Shown here: positions 23,446 to 35,834 of the stretch, piece after piece
Position numbering within the stretch: the stretch's first letter is position 1
Layout of the letters: every line of letters starts with the position of its first letter
NCBI GenBank assembly: GCA_028641055.1
Contig: CM054058.1
Coordinates: 501,039,919 to 501,103,918 of the forward strand
DNA length: 64,000 nucleotides
Direction: 5' to 3'
Origin: Alopecurus myosuroides
Taxonomy: Eukaryota > Streptophyta > Magnoliopsida > Poales > Poaceae
Translations under genes and position numbers: made by a program
The notes under the pieces: model-generated
The model's input: the letters and a program-made list of their open reading frames with translations, nothing else
Database searches by the model: none
Told to the model about the DNA's origin: nothing

Positions 23446-24894
23446 CAGGTGTTGGTTTGAATTTTCGGGGGAGCGATCAGGAGGCATATGGCGGGAAGAT
23501 GAAATTTTTTCGCTTTCCATGTCTCTCTAGGAGAGGATCGCATGCACGGGTGAGATGAAAAACGCGCTGGATCGATGACATGGCTCTCTCCTGAAATGAA
23601 ATCAATCGCAACGCGTGCGTGCCTAATCAATACGGAATTGATGTGGGAGCGCTCGGATTTGACACTAAATATATAGCAACTAATCCGTGCGTGGTGTAAG
23701 CTGCTATACATGGATCGCTCTCCTTTAAATCCCGGATTTATAGGAGATAAAGCCGGCTATAAATCTTGCTTCTTGCTATTAATATAAAAATAAATACCGG
23801 GTTTTTAGGAGTCACTTTATCATTGTTACATTTTCTCATGGTGAATGGTTTGAGACGTTTTGGTGGGCCGACTTGAATTTTTAGGGGAAGAGAGACACGC
23901 ATATGGCGGGAAGATGTTAATTTTCGTTTCCATCTCCGTGGGAGCGATCCATCCAAATACACGGCTGAGATAGATGTTGCCCCGGATCGATGACAATGGC
24001 CTAAATTATGCATACGTGTCTCATAATTAATAGGCAATTTATTTGCACGTAAATTACGCCACATTACTTGTATACCTGGTCCGGTTGTTAATTATGTAAG
24101 CGACATAAATATGGACGTGTAAACCAGATCCGGTTTAAATCCCATATTTCTATAAGATATCGCTATTAATAAAAATCCCAGATTCCTAGCCGTGATTTAT
24201 TTCATAGTTCTATTAGGGGACAAGCATTTTTTTTCTTCTTCTTAATTTCATTCATATACCATAGATGCACGTTAGACTTACTTGCCTCACCCTGTTTCTC
24301 AAGGAAAAACTCATGTGTCACATTTCTTAGGAATAATTAGCCTTTGCGGTGTTTGTTCCAGGGGCGCATATCATCAATCATCAACAATGGCTCATTCTAT
24401 CAATTCCTTTACATCTCGTTTTCCCACTAAACAATGCAACATTTTCACAGGTCCAGGCAACAAAAGGGATGCCCGTTTTAATAGCATTTGACATGCAACG
24501 GAACATAGGATATATATGCTCTCACAATACGGCCATTACATTGTTTTCCTCTAATCTCTTGATAAATATAGAGCAGATATCAAGAAATTACTAACAACAG
24601 AAGAAACTACAAGCAAGACACACAGATTCACAAAGCAAGATTTCCTAGTTCAGGACATGGATAGATACAGAATCGAGAAGAAACACAATTGCTATCAAAT
24701 ATCTCGGTCCCACTACTACTCTCCAGCTTTAACAACAAGCAAGCTCTCTGCAACTTGAACTACCCTATTGCATGCTCCCATAACTGGACATGATCTCCCA
24801 TTTGTTTCCCAGGTTGCTCCCAGGCCCCACCACCAAATCTCCTAGCCTTCAATGGCGATCTGCTGCTCTACCGTCGTGTCCGATTACCTCTCAA
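23446..24894. other. Intergenic, no gene visible
   Basis: AT-rich, with two loosely similar segments (about 23455-23560 and 23870-23960, both with 'gggaagatg', 'atatggcgggaag' and 'gagcgat') suggesting an old local duplication. No conserved coding frame. Confidence 0.55.
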
Positions 24895-25006
24895 ACCCGA
24901 CTCCTTTCATCACATGCACGCCAACATACGACCAACGGATCACCTCCAAAACCCGACTCCTTCCATCACCTGCACGCCAAGTTACGACCAACAGATCACC
25001 TCCAAA
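24895..25006. repeat. 2 x 56-bp tandem repeat
   Basis: Units 24895-24950 and 24951-25006 start ACCCGACTCCTT and end CACCTCCAAA with about five differences. They lie near the presumed 3' end of the minus-strand unit. No function inferred. Confidence 0.9.
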
Positions 25007-25830
25007 CCAACGGCTCAGGAAACTATTACTCTACAACACAAACAATATCTTCTAGGCTAGTTTAGGCCAGGCATCAACACATGCACAAAATAATGATGAA
25101 CAAAGGGGTGCGGTGTTCATGCTAGTAAGCAATTCAAAACACAGTTGGCAGCTGATGGTACCAAAAGGAAGAGAATACTGGTAGCAAATTTAACAACACT
25201 TCAAACTTACAAATGGACATCTGACCAATACCAACAAGAGAACCACGTACCCAAACGAAAATGACTGAGTGCATGGTAATGCTATCGGTCCGAAGCAGAA
25301 TGGTGCTTCAATGCAAAAACGATCAAATCTACAATATTACATGCAGTATACATAATTTTTGGGCAAATTCTACAGGAAGACTACACATAGCACATTATCA
25401 GTAAGGTTCAGGACCAAACCACAATAGAAATGACCAGCTTATTGGGAGGTTGCAAGAGTAGAACAGTACAGTGCCCGGGAAGGAACAAACTTGAAAATGA
25501 TCTGCAATATTACCAACTCAAACACTTGGTGTGGCTCAATGATTGATAAAAGATCAAAGCAAGATCGTAACAGAAGCCCATTGCCATTGCCAACACATCA
25601 TCATAGACAAGTCAATCTCCATTGCCCAACACATTACTAGCTGGTAGCGCTCGGGATCAAATAGTAGCAAGCATAGCGCAACAGCTCAAAATCATCAATG
25701 GCAGTGGCTTACTAGAATTAGCAACATGCATTTAGAAACTGATACATAGCAAAGAATCGCCACGACTTGATGGTCGTGGTACCGCACAGATTGTAGAAGA
25801 GTAAGAACAAAACCCGAGGAGCTAGCTCAC
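25007..25830. other. Downstream flank of the minus-strand unit, no gene visible
   Basis: AT-rich with short A-rich tracts. Probably intron or 3' UTR of the 25831-35090 unit. No coding frame of note. Confidence 0.5.
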
Positions 25831-26910
25831 CGGAGTGGAATGTAGCTCAGGCCGAATATCACCAACAACACACTTGCAGCATGGCAGTGGGATTGGAGGA
25901 GGTGGTCGAAGCTAGGGGCCAGCAAATTCTACCACCACGCGCGAGGCACGCGAAGCCTCTGCCAGCCCAGCAGCAGCAGCAGCACGAACGGCCATGTCAT
26001 TCCGAATAGAATCACCAACTGCGATTGATCTGCACAAGAAGAATATAAAAACTGTCAATTTATCTTGTAAGAAGCCAATACGAGGAGATTTAACAAAACA
26101 CAGGCTTTACTACGACCGCCGCTTGTATAGTTGTATGTCAAAGAAAATACTACAAGTGTATATCATTTGAACACTCAAATGTTTGACCGGACTAGATTCA
26201 GACAAGAAAAATGATGTATTCCATGGCATAGTTCTTTTCCAAAGAAAATTTACATGTCATGGTAATAGTATTCTACAGGTGAGGTAGACGCATACATCTA
26301 AAAAAACAAGGTTCAAGCACATCTCACAGTTGTCCCAGCATGACAATATATGTTCAGAAATGGAGGTACCTTTGGGTGCCTATGTTGACGAGCTACTAGA
26401 CATGGGGGCCAGGGGGGGGCAAGCATCTAGAACGAGGAGGACACGCCCCAGCCGGCCTACAAGTACATATTATTAGAATAAATATAGAGTAAACAGACTA
26501 GTGCACTCTGGAGATTGGAGTAAATTAGCCATCAGCAATCTCAAATTTGGAGTCACCGGATTCATATAAACCTCTTAAATTATTTCCACAAAATTAAACT
26601 CAAATAAGCAATTGAAAGGAAATGGGCAGCAATAGCAAGCTGGATTCAATACCCTGGCCAGCTCGAGCTAGGTAACTTTGCATATCATGTCAATGTTTAG
26701 AACAAACCTAAACATTTATCTATCTGGACGAATTCAATCTTTGAAATGAAAAATACATAATTTTTTCTTCAAATGGGATGCTATAAGCTGCAAGACCAAA
26801 GATAATAAGGTGTAAGTCAGTGAGCACACTTTGTCAAAACAGATGAGATTTTGAATAGTTTGGTTTATCGGTAACTAAGAACTAGTTAATACAGGAAATA
26901 AGATTACAAC

Positions 26911-27459
26911 CAAGGTTTTGGTTCCCATTCAAAAAAAAATCCCGAGGGGGCTGGGATTCCCGGTTAACGCGGTAACCGAGAAATCACAGATGGTTACCGG
27001 ACAAATTTAAAACTCAAATTTTGAATTCGAATTTATCCAGATTTGCTTATTTAGTCATTAAACCTCAGAATGATCCATAATCAGCGCTGTCATAGTGGTA
27101 ATAACTTCTCTATCTTGAATTCGCTCCGGTCAGGTCGCAAGTTCGAACCTAGTCGCAAGTTTTTTGTTTTGTTATTGTTGATATCTGGCCCTGTACGGTG
27201 GTAATAATACTCAAAAAATTAAAACAAGCAGGGACTCGAACACAGAACCTATACGTGGGATGCTCGAATGAGCTGAGCATCGTCGCAATCGGGCTAGTGA
27301 TTACTTCTTGGCAATACGTAGAGATACACTATTTATCAAGGTTTGGACGTTTAAAATTCAAAAAATTTAAAAAAAATCGAGATTTTTTTACCAGGAAGGA
27401 CATTTACCGAGGGTGCTCGGGGAGGTAACCAGATTTACCAACCGGTAACCAAAATCTTG
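26911..27459. mobile_element. 549-bp TIR element (MITE), hAT-like
   Basis: Ends are CAAGGTTTTGGTTCCC and GGTAACCAAAATCTTG, inverted complements with two mismatches. The flanks are ATTACAAC (26903-26910) and ATTACGAC (27460-27467), an 8-bp target duplication with one mismatch. Subterminal CCGGTAACC-like motifs are repeated near both ends. No transposase. An 8-bp duplication points to the hAT superfamily, but Mutator-like (9 bp) is not excluded. It lies in an intron-like part of the minus-strand unit. Internal GTTCGAACC and GACTCGAAC resemble tRNA B boxes. Confidence 0.75.
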
Positions 27460-27685
27460 ATTACGACCCCCAAGTATGTATAACAAACAGTACAAGTGAA
27501 CTTTTTAGCATAATAAAATTAACTAGCTACTAAAGCTATGTCCCACCAAGCTAAAGCTATAACACAAACAGATGATAGCACTACACTGTCCTCTGAGCTA
27601 AAAACAAACCCGATATTTTCTTCCCCCGCTTAAGATTTAAGCTAACAGGCGTACAATTGAACAATTCAATTTAATAACGTAAACA

Positions 27686-29080
27686 GGTCCAGATAAGGAC
27701 AGTCCGCTAACACCATAAATTGCATGGTTAATATGCTCATCTGAAGCAAAGCAAAGCATAGCAAGTCAATCTCCTATATAAACCAGTTTGTGGAATCAAA
27801 AGAATGACCACAAATTAGATTACTTGATTCTGATATATGCTTCGACTCAATTGGTTGCTGCATGTTAAGTTGCTATAAGTTGTACTATGTTGTCACAAAA
27901 CATTCATAGAACAAAGATGAACATCTGGTCCAGAGCAGATTACATCATGGTCCGCGAAAACGAGGTCTTGTTGTTTCACCGTCATGGACTCTAGTGGGTA
28001 AGGAGCAAGCAACCTAAGAGGTAAATTCAGTTAGAGATGAACACCTGCGGGAAACATAACAAGGCTAAAGTTGCCTTCCAGATCCAATAGCATGTAAATA
28101 TGGTAAGAAAACGCTCACGTCGAGAGAGCTTCAGCTAAAGGTGGATATGCGACCACCGCTGCCGACAACCCTTAGAGTGACAGCTGGGCTGGTGCTGATA
28201 TCGACGCAGGAATGCAACAATGTTGGGGACCCTGAGCATTGGATCTGGTGAGTAGCTACTGAGGTCGCAGCAATGCCAGGGACCCCGAACATTGGATCTG
28301 GTGAGTAGCTACTGAGGTCGACAGGATGCACATCCCTCTGTGGCTCAATTCCCATCCGGATGGCCAGCAAACTCTTGCTGGGGTGCAGCAGACGCACTCA
28401 CACGGCCAAGAGCCGCGCATCATGCTAGCAATGCACACGTGTGCTGGACTGATACCTGCCTGGTGAGAGGTGAGACACAATTAACGCTCAGCAACAACAA
28501 AATCAGGTTACGAAACTACTATTAAACACTTATATATAATAAAAACTAAACAGGTGCATACAAGGACAGTTCGCTAACACCAAAAACTTCCATCATTAAC
28601 TTGCTCATCCGATGCACACCATAGCAACTCAATATCTTTTATAAACCAGATTGTGGAATCAAAATAAAACCACAAATTAGATTGCTTGCTTTTGATATAT
28701 GCTTCGACTAAATTGGTTATTCATGTAAATTTCCTAAAAGGTGTAAAACATTCATAGGTGGCCAAGATTTTTCATTAATGGTCACATCATAGGCAGCAGT
28801 TCGAAAGAAAAATGCAAGAAGTTCATGCATCGTAGGACACAATTGAATGAGTAAAACGATAAATAATATGCTCATCTAAAGGACAACATAGCAAACTCTA
28901 TCTCATTTATAAACCAGTTCATGAATTAAAAGAACGACCACAAATTAGATTGCTTGCTTCTGATATATGCTTCAACTAAATTGGTTTCTTCATGTCAAAT
29001 TCCTAGAAGCAGCACTATGTTATCATAAAAAATTCATAGAACAAAGATAAGCAGCCGGTCCAATTCTATTAGTCCATGGT
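27686..29080. repeat. Three diverged copies of a ~230-bp repeat
   Basis: Segments at about 27686-27930, 28548-28770 and 28857-29080 share an order of motifs: 'tgctcatc', 'tataaacca', 'ccacaaattagatt-cttg', 'tgatatatgcttc-act-aattggtt' and 'cattcatag'. The third ends with GGTCCAATTCTATTAGTCCA, which is also found at about 1058 and 32604. They are spaced through the introns of the minus-strand unit, with the 28119-28459 exon between the first and second. Confidence 0.8.
28212..28320 (-). repeat. 53-bp tandem duplication inside a candidate exon
   Basis: GGGACCCTGAGCATTGGATC and GGGACCCCGAACATTGGATC start two units 53 bp apart, both followed by TGGTGAGTAGCTACTGAGGT. Because 53 is not a multiple of three, the same sequence is read in two frames, giving SSYSPDPMFGVPGIAA and then VATHQIQCSGSPTLL. 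This argues against a conserved protein here. Confidence 0.85.
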
Positions 29081-29656
29081 AAAAAAAAATGATTTTTAGT
29101 TGCTAACAAGTACTTTCCAATCAACTAGTGAACTTCCAAGCAGGGGGCGTGCTCCAATTACGTGACAATTCCCAATATGAGAGTTCGGGGGTAACTAGAG
29201 CATATATGGGTATCAAACTACTGTCCAACTTCGGATAAACACATGTGTCAGCTTTGAACCTGAACTAATTTATTGTAAAATTGCAATCCTACAGGAAATA
29301 GAGAACACCTTTATCAAAAACCAGCAACACTCAAGATCAAATTGTACAAGAGTAAAAGCAGTGCAAGATCGTCTTTGTTACACCTAAGCGGTGTCCTGCA
29401 AAACACTCTGAAGACAAGGGATGAGAGGTCTCACCGGTAGCACGGCGGGACGGGCACGGGCTAGTTTCTGTCGGTCACATAAGAGGAGACAGACAAGACG
29501 GAGCCCAGGCGCTGTGCTGGTCTCCTGCGACAAAGCGACCTCATGAAGAAGGGCGCCGGATCTTGCGGCCACCGGCGTCAGGTTCGGCCCTTAGTTGTGC
29601 GTGGTAAAGAAAATGGATGTGTAGCCCTTTGTGGCTCAGGTCGGCGGTGCCGCACC

Positions 29657-30700
29657 CTGCGGACAAGTTTAACACAAGATGATATGAATAGTTGAATACA
29701 ACATATAGTGGAAATATTCACATGAACCGTGGGACCCATAATTTCTAAATGAGTGAGATACCCATCGGTAGAAATAATGAAGCTAATTCACCAGCACTAA
29801 AAATATACAGCATAGAAATACAACTTATATATGAAAACCATCTTGCATACGTTTATGCATGAAATTAGTTATGTAGGCCAAACAAAAGAGATAATTTGAA
29901 GCACAGAAGATACTCAAAGAATGATGTTAGTTTTACTGAGCGACAAAATGGACACCGGTGAAAGCAAAATGGATGCGCACTTCAAATATATATCTTTTAG
30001 AATTGGCATGCAGGAATAAAATCAAATATATAGTCGTCAGAGTATGTAGGGAGAAGTACAAAAAAATAAAATCCTATGAAAGTTATTAAAAATAAGACAG
30101 CAAACAACAAATTAAGAATGACTCCGCTATGCTTTAAGAATAGTCGGCTCAAATGTTTTTGGAAATACAACTATGAAACATAGATGTTCAAACTAGTATA
30201 AGCAGAAACAATGTAGATCTCATGATTATTCATGCATAAATTCAAAACTATTCAAATAAATGCACGACTACAGCACTATAAAGGCAAGGTCTACACTGAT
30301 TTATGCCTAGAATATGAAAAACATTGAAACAAGAGATAACATAATATTTCTCTAGTCGTGACAACATTCAACACTGTGTATTCTTTATAAGAACACGACA
30401 ACTCTGGCGAGCAGACATCAACCAATAAAATCAATTGCTAAATGATTTCAGCAGTTTAGGAGATGTGCATGGCAATCAAATGTTAACTTCCTGATTTTTA
30501 AGCTCATTAACCTATACAGAGGAGCAAAAGCCATAAACCTGTATATTAACTTGCTAATGATACTAGTCTCTTGACTAGCTACTTTCTCGAATCAAAAGGT
30601 CAAGAGATATTATTCTTTTATTGTAAATTGCATTGCAGATTTTCTAAACAGAGAACCAGCTACTTAGCAAAGCTCCATTGTAATACAAAAAAGAAGGCTC
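29657..30700. other. AT-rich intron-like stretch
   Basis: No coding frame and no recognisable element; probably an intron of the minus-strand unit. Confidence 0.5.
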
Positions 30701-31253
30701 ACTGGACAGTACCTGCCGCCACCCTCCACGGCCAACAACCTTCATGACAACACCCGGCAGTGCGACTAACATGGACTTTCTCCGGCTGTTAACAGTGACG
30801 ATAACCTTGATGTGCCGGAAGCACCAATGAGCTCCTCGTCGCCGATCTCGTACCAGGGTAGAGACGGCATCACAAAGAGAATACATCGGTCCACATCATA
30901 ATGCCTCTGCTTCACTGGGTTGATCCCTCCCCGAGGAAAGACATGCCGCCAAAATTCAGTCATAGGCAACTCGATACAAGGGATAGGGAATGACAACTCT
31001 CAACAGCCAAATAATACAAGGCACCATCAACCAGTACCAGAGAAATGTTGCCAGAATTCAGCAGTAACGTTCAAGGTTTCCACTGGAGTGCAGTAATCAA
31101 TCATCAATTTACTCCTATCTCAAGAGACTGATCATGCAAGGATTGCCTGGAGTAGCAATCGTGTGTCCAAACAGTAGAGTACTAGTCACGCATGCATCCA
31201 CTCCGATGGAATCGAATTGCAAGTGTAAATATTTTTCCTGAATAAAGGGTTAC

Positions 31254-31578
31254 CTGAAAGAACTTATTTTGCTCAAAGTTGAAGCTTTAGAACACAAGGG
31301 TGCTGACGACGAGGAGTAACTGCTGCCACGTGGGCGTGGAAGACACGCAGGAGGCGAGCGGAGGCAGGGTATAGAGGCGGCGCGGGGAGTCCAGGTGGAG
31401 GCGCACGCTGCTGTCCCCTCACCAGTGGCGACCCAGGCGATAGCAAGAAGGGCGGAGGACAGCATGCGCAACCCTCCGAGGATGGCGCCGCGGCCGTCGT
31501 GTCTTGATGGCCGGCGTGCAGCAGCCGCACTCCCTCGGTCATGAGCCCAAACGCCGGGCAGCAAAAAGAGAATATCAT
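31254..31578 (-). other. Exon-like block at the copy B duplication edge
   Basis: Ends at a good donor (TTTCAG|GTAACC) at 31254. Two overlapping frames are open across it, Pro/Ala-rich and Ser-rich, typical of GC-rich grass exons. The left limit of visible homology to copy A (31548) falls inside this block, which shows that the duplication continues left of window position 1. Confidence 0.45.
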
Positions 31579-33947
31579 GCTTGTGTGTTTAGCATAAATG
31601 CAAGATCACTAGCAAGACTAACAGACAAAGCTCCAATCTAAGTCATTCAACAGAAAAAGAGATAACTCAAGCTTCTCAGAACCCCAAGGTTGACTTACGT
31701 GTGTGGCGTGTGACGGTCATAATAGCGAAAAGGTCTCTTATACATTCATTAACTGGAAACAACGAAGAGCAAAGTGTTAACCGAAACCTATGGATAGTTT
31801 TTCCATCCTCCAGGTAGCCTATTTTCTCCTGTGTAAGAATTGTATTTTTTTTACAGCAAATGTTATTTGAAGACAATTCTACAATCATCATGGTTTAAAA
31901 AACAGCAAACAGAAACAGGACAAGTAGCAAACCTTTCCGCATTCCTGCAAGCAATGCGGAACAAAATTGGCAAAGATACGTGTGAAAGTAACCTATTGAA
32001 AAATTTTGCATACCAAATTCAGTTCCATACACATCAGTTCACACTATTTTTTAAGACTAGGAGCACTAGAGCGTACCTTGCCAAACTTCTTCTAGCAAAA
32101 AAAAAAAAAGAGTACCTTGCCAAACTTTTTGTATCAAATGAGGCAGGATGTAATCTAATAGTCTAGTTGGTCCTTCAAAATGGTAGCCAGCTCCAATCTC
32201 TTAAATGCTTTTAGTCCATAGATTAAATGTATGGACTAAGATTTGAGTGACACGAAGCAAAGGAAGCTCTCCGTGTCATACTCCTCTACAACCTTAATGG
32301 CACAAGGCACACACGCTGTGGCACGAAGACCATGAAGCCGAGAACCATGGTTGCAGAACACTATTGTAAAATCCGACCTTCCGTGGCAATGTCGATGAGG
32401 TCCTGAATGGTGGCGTTGAGGTCACGCAGTAGGAACTTTGGGGGGACTAGCTTGACCTTCCTTCAGGTTGTGGACGAGCCCAACCAGTCCTTCAAATCTG
32501 GTATATGTGTGCATCATGCTGCACAAGTATGATTTTGTACGCATCAGTTTTGAAAAATGAAATCAAGCTTACATCATTTTCATGCAAGAAAAATTAAATA
32601 AGCAGTCGGTCCAATTCTATTAGTCCATGATAAAAAAGAAGAGGGAGCAGCATTTGGTGGAGAAGAGCCGCCGTCGCCAGAGATGGGGAGCGGCCTCGCC
32701 AGCGCACATTGGAGCTATGGTCCCCGTCAACCTACAAGAAAAAAAAGGTATGAGTATGTAGTACTTGCAACGTTTAAGCAGAATGCGACCAACATGTTTT
32801 ACTTAGACAATAGAGCACACGTTGCAGGATATATAGCAGCATTGACAAGAAAATGCTTAACAAGAAGTTGTATAGCAGAATTAATTCGAGTTATCTAGTA
32901 GCATACGCAGATTACATCAGACGGTTCTTTACCATACATCAGAACTGGATTAGTTTTAGTTCTATAGTTGGACCGCATTCTCAATGAATTACAGATTATA
33001 TAAATTAAAGATGGTGACCATTGAAAACATAAGTTCAGAAGACACCCTCCATTTAAAGTTGGCTTTATAGCAATAGAAGGTGTGAAACAACAAAATAGTG
33101 GAGTCTCAGGTACACGGGGAGAGTTCATTGGTTTTATCTTAGCAGCATACAACAAACAAGTTGCAATTTGGCATTACATACTACTATTTCTTTTCTTATT
33201 TTTTTAGCACGAGGCCTTCAAAGTTTCTGATGTATATTAATTCAAACCAAGGAATTACAGTAGTCTATAGATGACAGGTCAAACACATACTCAATCAACC
33301 ACCACAGAATTTCCTTTTGCCTGCTACTTGCTAATTTCTAGACTAATATATGCTTCCTTAACAGCCAATAAAAGACAATCTTCAGAGTTAAATAGTTTAA
33401 CGACCAGAGAGCGCTCCACATGTTTGTCGGCAACCAAAGTAAGAACAGATACAATCTGATCCACTAAGTATTCAGAGGTCCAATTCTAGAAGTAAAACAG
33501 GGCATAAGCTAATGCCTTGCTCGTTACGTACTGACAGAAGAGTATTTCTAGAAATTCCTTGTGTCAATTCAATTAATCATCAAGACACACACAGGAAAGT
33601 AGCTCTAGTTCTAGCCAGGTGTGTGAACAAGAAAAATAAATTATGTTTCCAGCATGGCAATTCCATGGTACTAACAATCCACATAAAACTGAATCTAAAC
33701 AATCCATGCTCAATGATTCTGTTCTGGTGTAGCAAAAAAGAAGCATGACGGTGCGAGGAAATCAGAGCTATACAAGAGTAAATTTTGATGACGAAGACGG
33801 TGAGGAAAGGTGCTGGAGCGGCAGGCATACTATTTGAGGGATTTGTCCGGGCCTACTCCTCCGGCTGCTCGAGAAAAAAGTGACGTTTCCAGTCAGATTG
33901 GGGAAATAAGATTTAGAGTGGTGTTGGAGTTGGGGCACAAGGCACAC

Positions 33948-34150
33948 CTTGAGCTCGGATACATCGTCCGCTGCCTCTAGAAGTGATTGCCGAGCCGCTA
34001 TGGTTTCACGAACAGCAAGGAAGTCGACCGGGAGAAGGGAGCGGAACCGGCGAACAGTTCCAGCCGCCCGTCGGCAGCAGCCCATTCCAGGCATCGGAGG
34101 AGAGCAGCAACAGCAACATGTCAGCCTCATAGTCGCGGCGGCCGCGGTAA
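33948..34150 (-). CDS. Candidate coding exon, unrecognised (copy B)
   Basis: Paralogue of 2402-2604 with the same acceptor and donor context and an almost identical open frame. In copy B the frame stays open upstream through the acceptor to about 34244, so the exon limits are less certain. It is one exon of the 25831-35090 minus-strand unit. Confidence 0.35.
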
Positions 34151-35486
34151 CTGGAGGACATGCTTTTTTTAAACAACATATAAACTGTGAAGCTACTGTT
34201 AACAACAATACTAGTCTGAAAAATAAATCTAGACCGTAAACCATCCAGTTGGTAGCTAACTAGGTGTTTGGCTAGAGAGAACAAATCACGGTGAGCAATT
34301 TCTCCTTAGGCAACACAGCATCGTAAATGATACACCATCTTTTGGATCGGGATTGTTATGGATAGTATAGATCGTACAAAAAAGTCTAGTGGTTCATATG
34401 GGTCCTGGACATGAAGATGGTTCTAACTTCTAAGGTTTCAGAAACCGAAAACAAAAGACGGCAGTATAGCAACGCATCAAGATGGTGTTTATTTCACGAC
34501 CGGATGCGTTGGTTGTAAGGGGGTAAGAGTGAGAGAGAGAGGTCTCACCGGCGGCGGCGAGTAGGTCGGAGGAGATGAGGAGGCGGGGGCAGCCGGGCAG
34601 GGAAGGATCTCCAGGCCGGATCCGAGTAGGCCCGACCACGGAGGAGACGCTGAGTAGCGGGAAATGCAGCGCTAATAGGGTTTCGTGGGGGGTCAGCGAT
34701 TCGACGGCTCCAGGCCATGGGATGGATGGAGGAGGTGATGTCGGGACGGTGGTCGGCAGGGCGGGGAGGGGCCGGAGGCGGCCGGAATCGTCCGGCGACG
34801 GAGGTGGCGACAAAGGGGATCGGGAGGCGGCGGCAAGCAGATGGAGACGACGGGACTCACAAGGAAAGACGAAAAAAAAAACCAGGAATAATGAGCACTC
34901 CTCGTCTCCCTGTTTTGGGCCGAAATTCCGCTTGGTGCGTGCGTTTGGAATTTCAGCGGAGATGGGACTCACGTACCCTATTGGATCCACGGGGAGGCGA
35001 TTCCCGTAATCTCATTGGCTCTCTCTATCCAACCACCATGCAAGGCAGGACAGCGGCGAAACTAATTATTTCTCGTGGAATTTGAGCAGAATCGTTGGAT
35101 GACTCGTATTATGTTCCCTCGAAAAGTCCCGAAAATTATGGTAATTGAATTTTTTATATCTATTATGGTACTACAAGGTATAATTTTTTAAGAAGAGTTT
35201 GCAAGTATCGATCGAGGTTGACAAGGAACGGGGTGTATAGCGTGACGCACCGGGCACCGGCGTGCATGGTAACATCTCATCGCGCGATGAATATAAGACG
35301 TGGCTCTGACGTCGCCGTCGGAGAGTTCTACTACGTCGGCAAGCGTGACGAGGCGTCCACCGAACTGGTTGGCGTGCTTCTAGAGCAGATGAGCCGATCG
35401 ATGATGGTTCTTGGAGCGAGAGAGGGCGGGAGGTTTGCATAGAGAACATATGTTTTCATGCGTGCACGGCCTTTAATTTCTATATA

Positions 35487-35610
35487 CTCTCTCTGTTCTT
35501 AAATATAAGAGGTTGTAGCTATTGCTCATATTGTCTAAATAGCTACTAATATGAGTGAACATATACACTAAAAGTTGTCTAGATACATGTAGACATGTAC
35601 GAAATGTAGC
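35487..35610. mobile_element. Truncated Stowaway-like MITE (copy B)
   Basis: Same remnant as 3941-4069, with a few substitutions and no recognisable right terminal repeat. Confidence 0.5.
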
Positions 35611-35834
35611 AAGAGAAATTAATCGCAACGTTTGACTCGTAATTTGACATGAAAAAACCACAGTGGCCGCAATGGAGGATCAGTCTGCCGAACGTACATA
35701 TCCGGTCTGCGAGGCCATGCATACATCATTCTCCAGAAATATCTGCTAAATGAGTACGTGCATGCATGTACGTCTCGTTTTGCATGTTTTTTAGATAGCA
35801 AGCCAAGAGGCCCGACGTAATACAAAGTGTTAAA

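Larger units (their letters stand above)
25831..35090 (-). other. Minus-strand multi-exon transcription unit, full-length version, product unrecognised
   Basis: Exon-like blocks bounded by AG acceptors and GT donors follow each other on the minus strand: about 35090-34549, 34150-33948, one ending at 31254, one ending at 30713, 29656-29435, 28459-28119, 26456-26370 and 26029-25831. The last has an open tail ending in VVVEFAGP before a stop at 25914-25912, preceded by an alanine run encoded by a GCT repeat. The block ending at 30713 carries two adjoining protein-like frames (CILFVMPSLPWYEIGD, then MLVALPGVVMKVVGRGGW) that are out of phase with each other, which suggests a frameshift. No family is recognised. 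It could be a decayed gene, a spliced non-coding RNA, or the body of an old transposon. Confidence 0.4.

Noticed and set aside
27130..27260. tRNA gene from GTTCGAACC and GACTCGAAC motifs
   Set aside because: No A box, acceptor stem or cloverleaf can be formed. The motifs lie inside the 549-bp TIR element.
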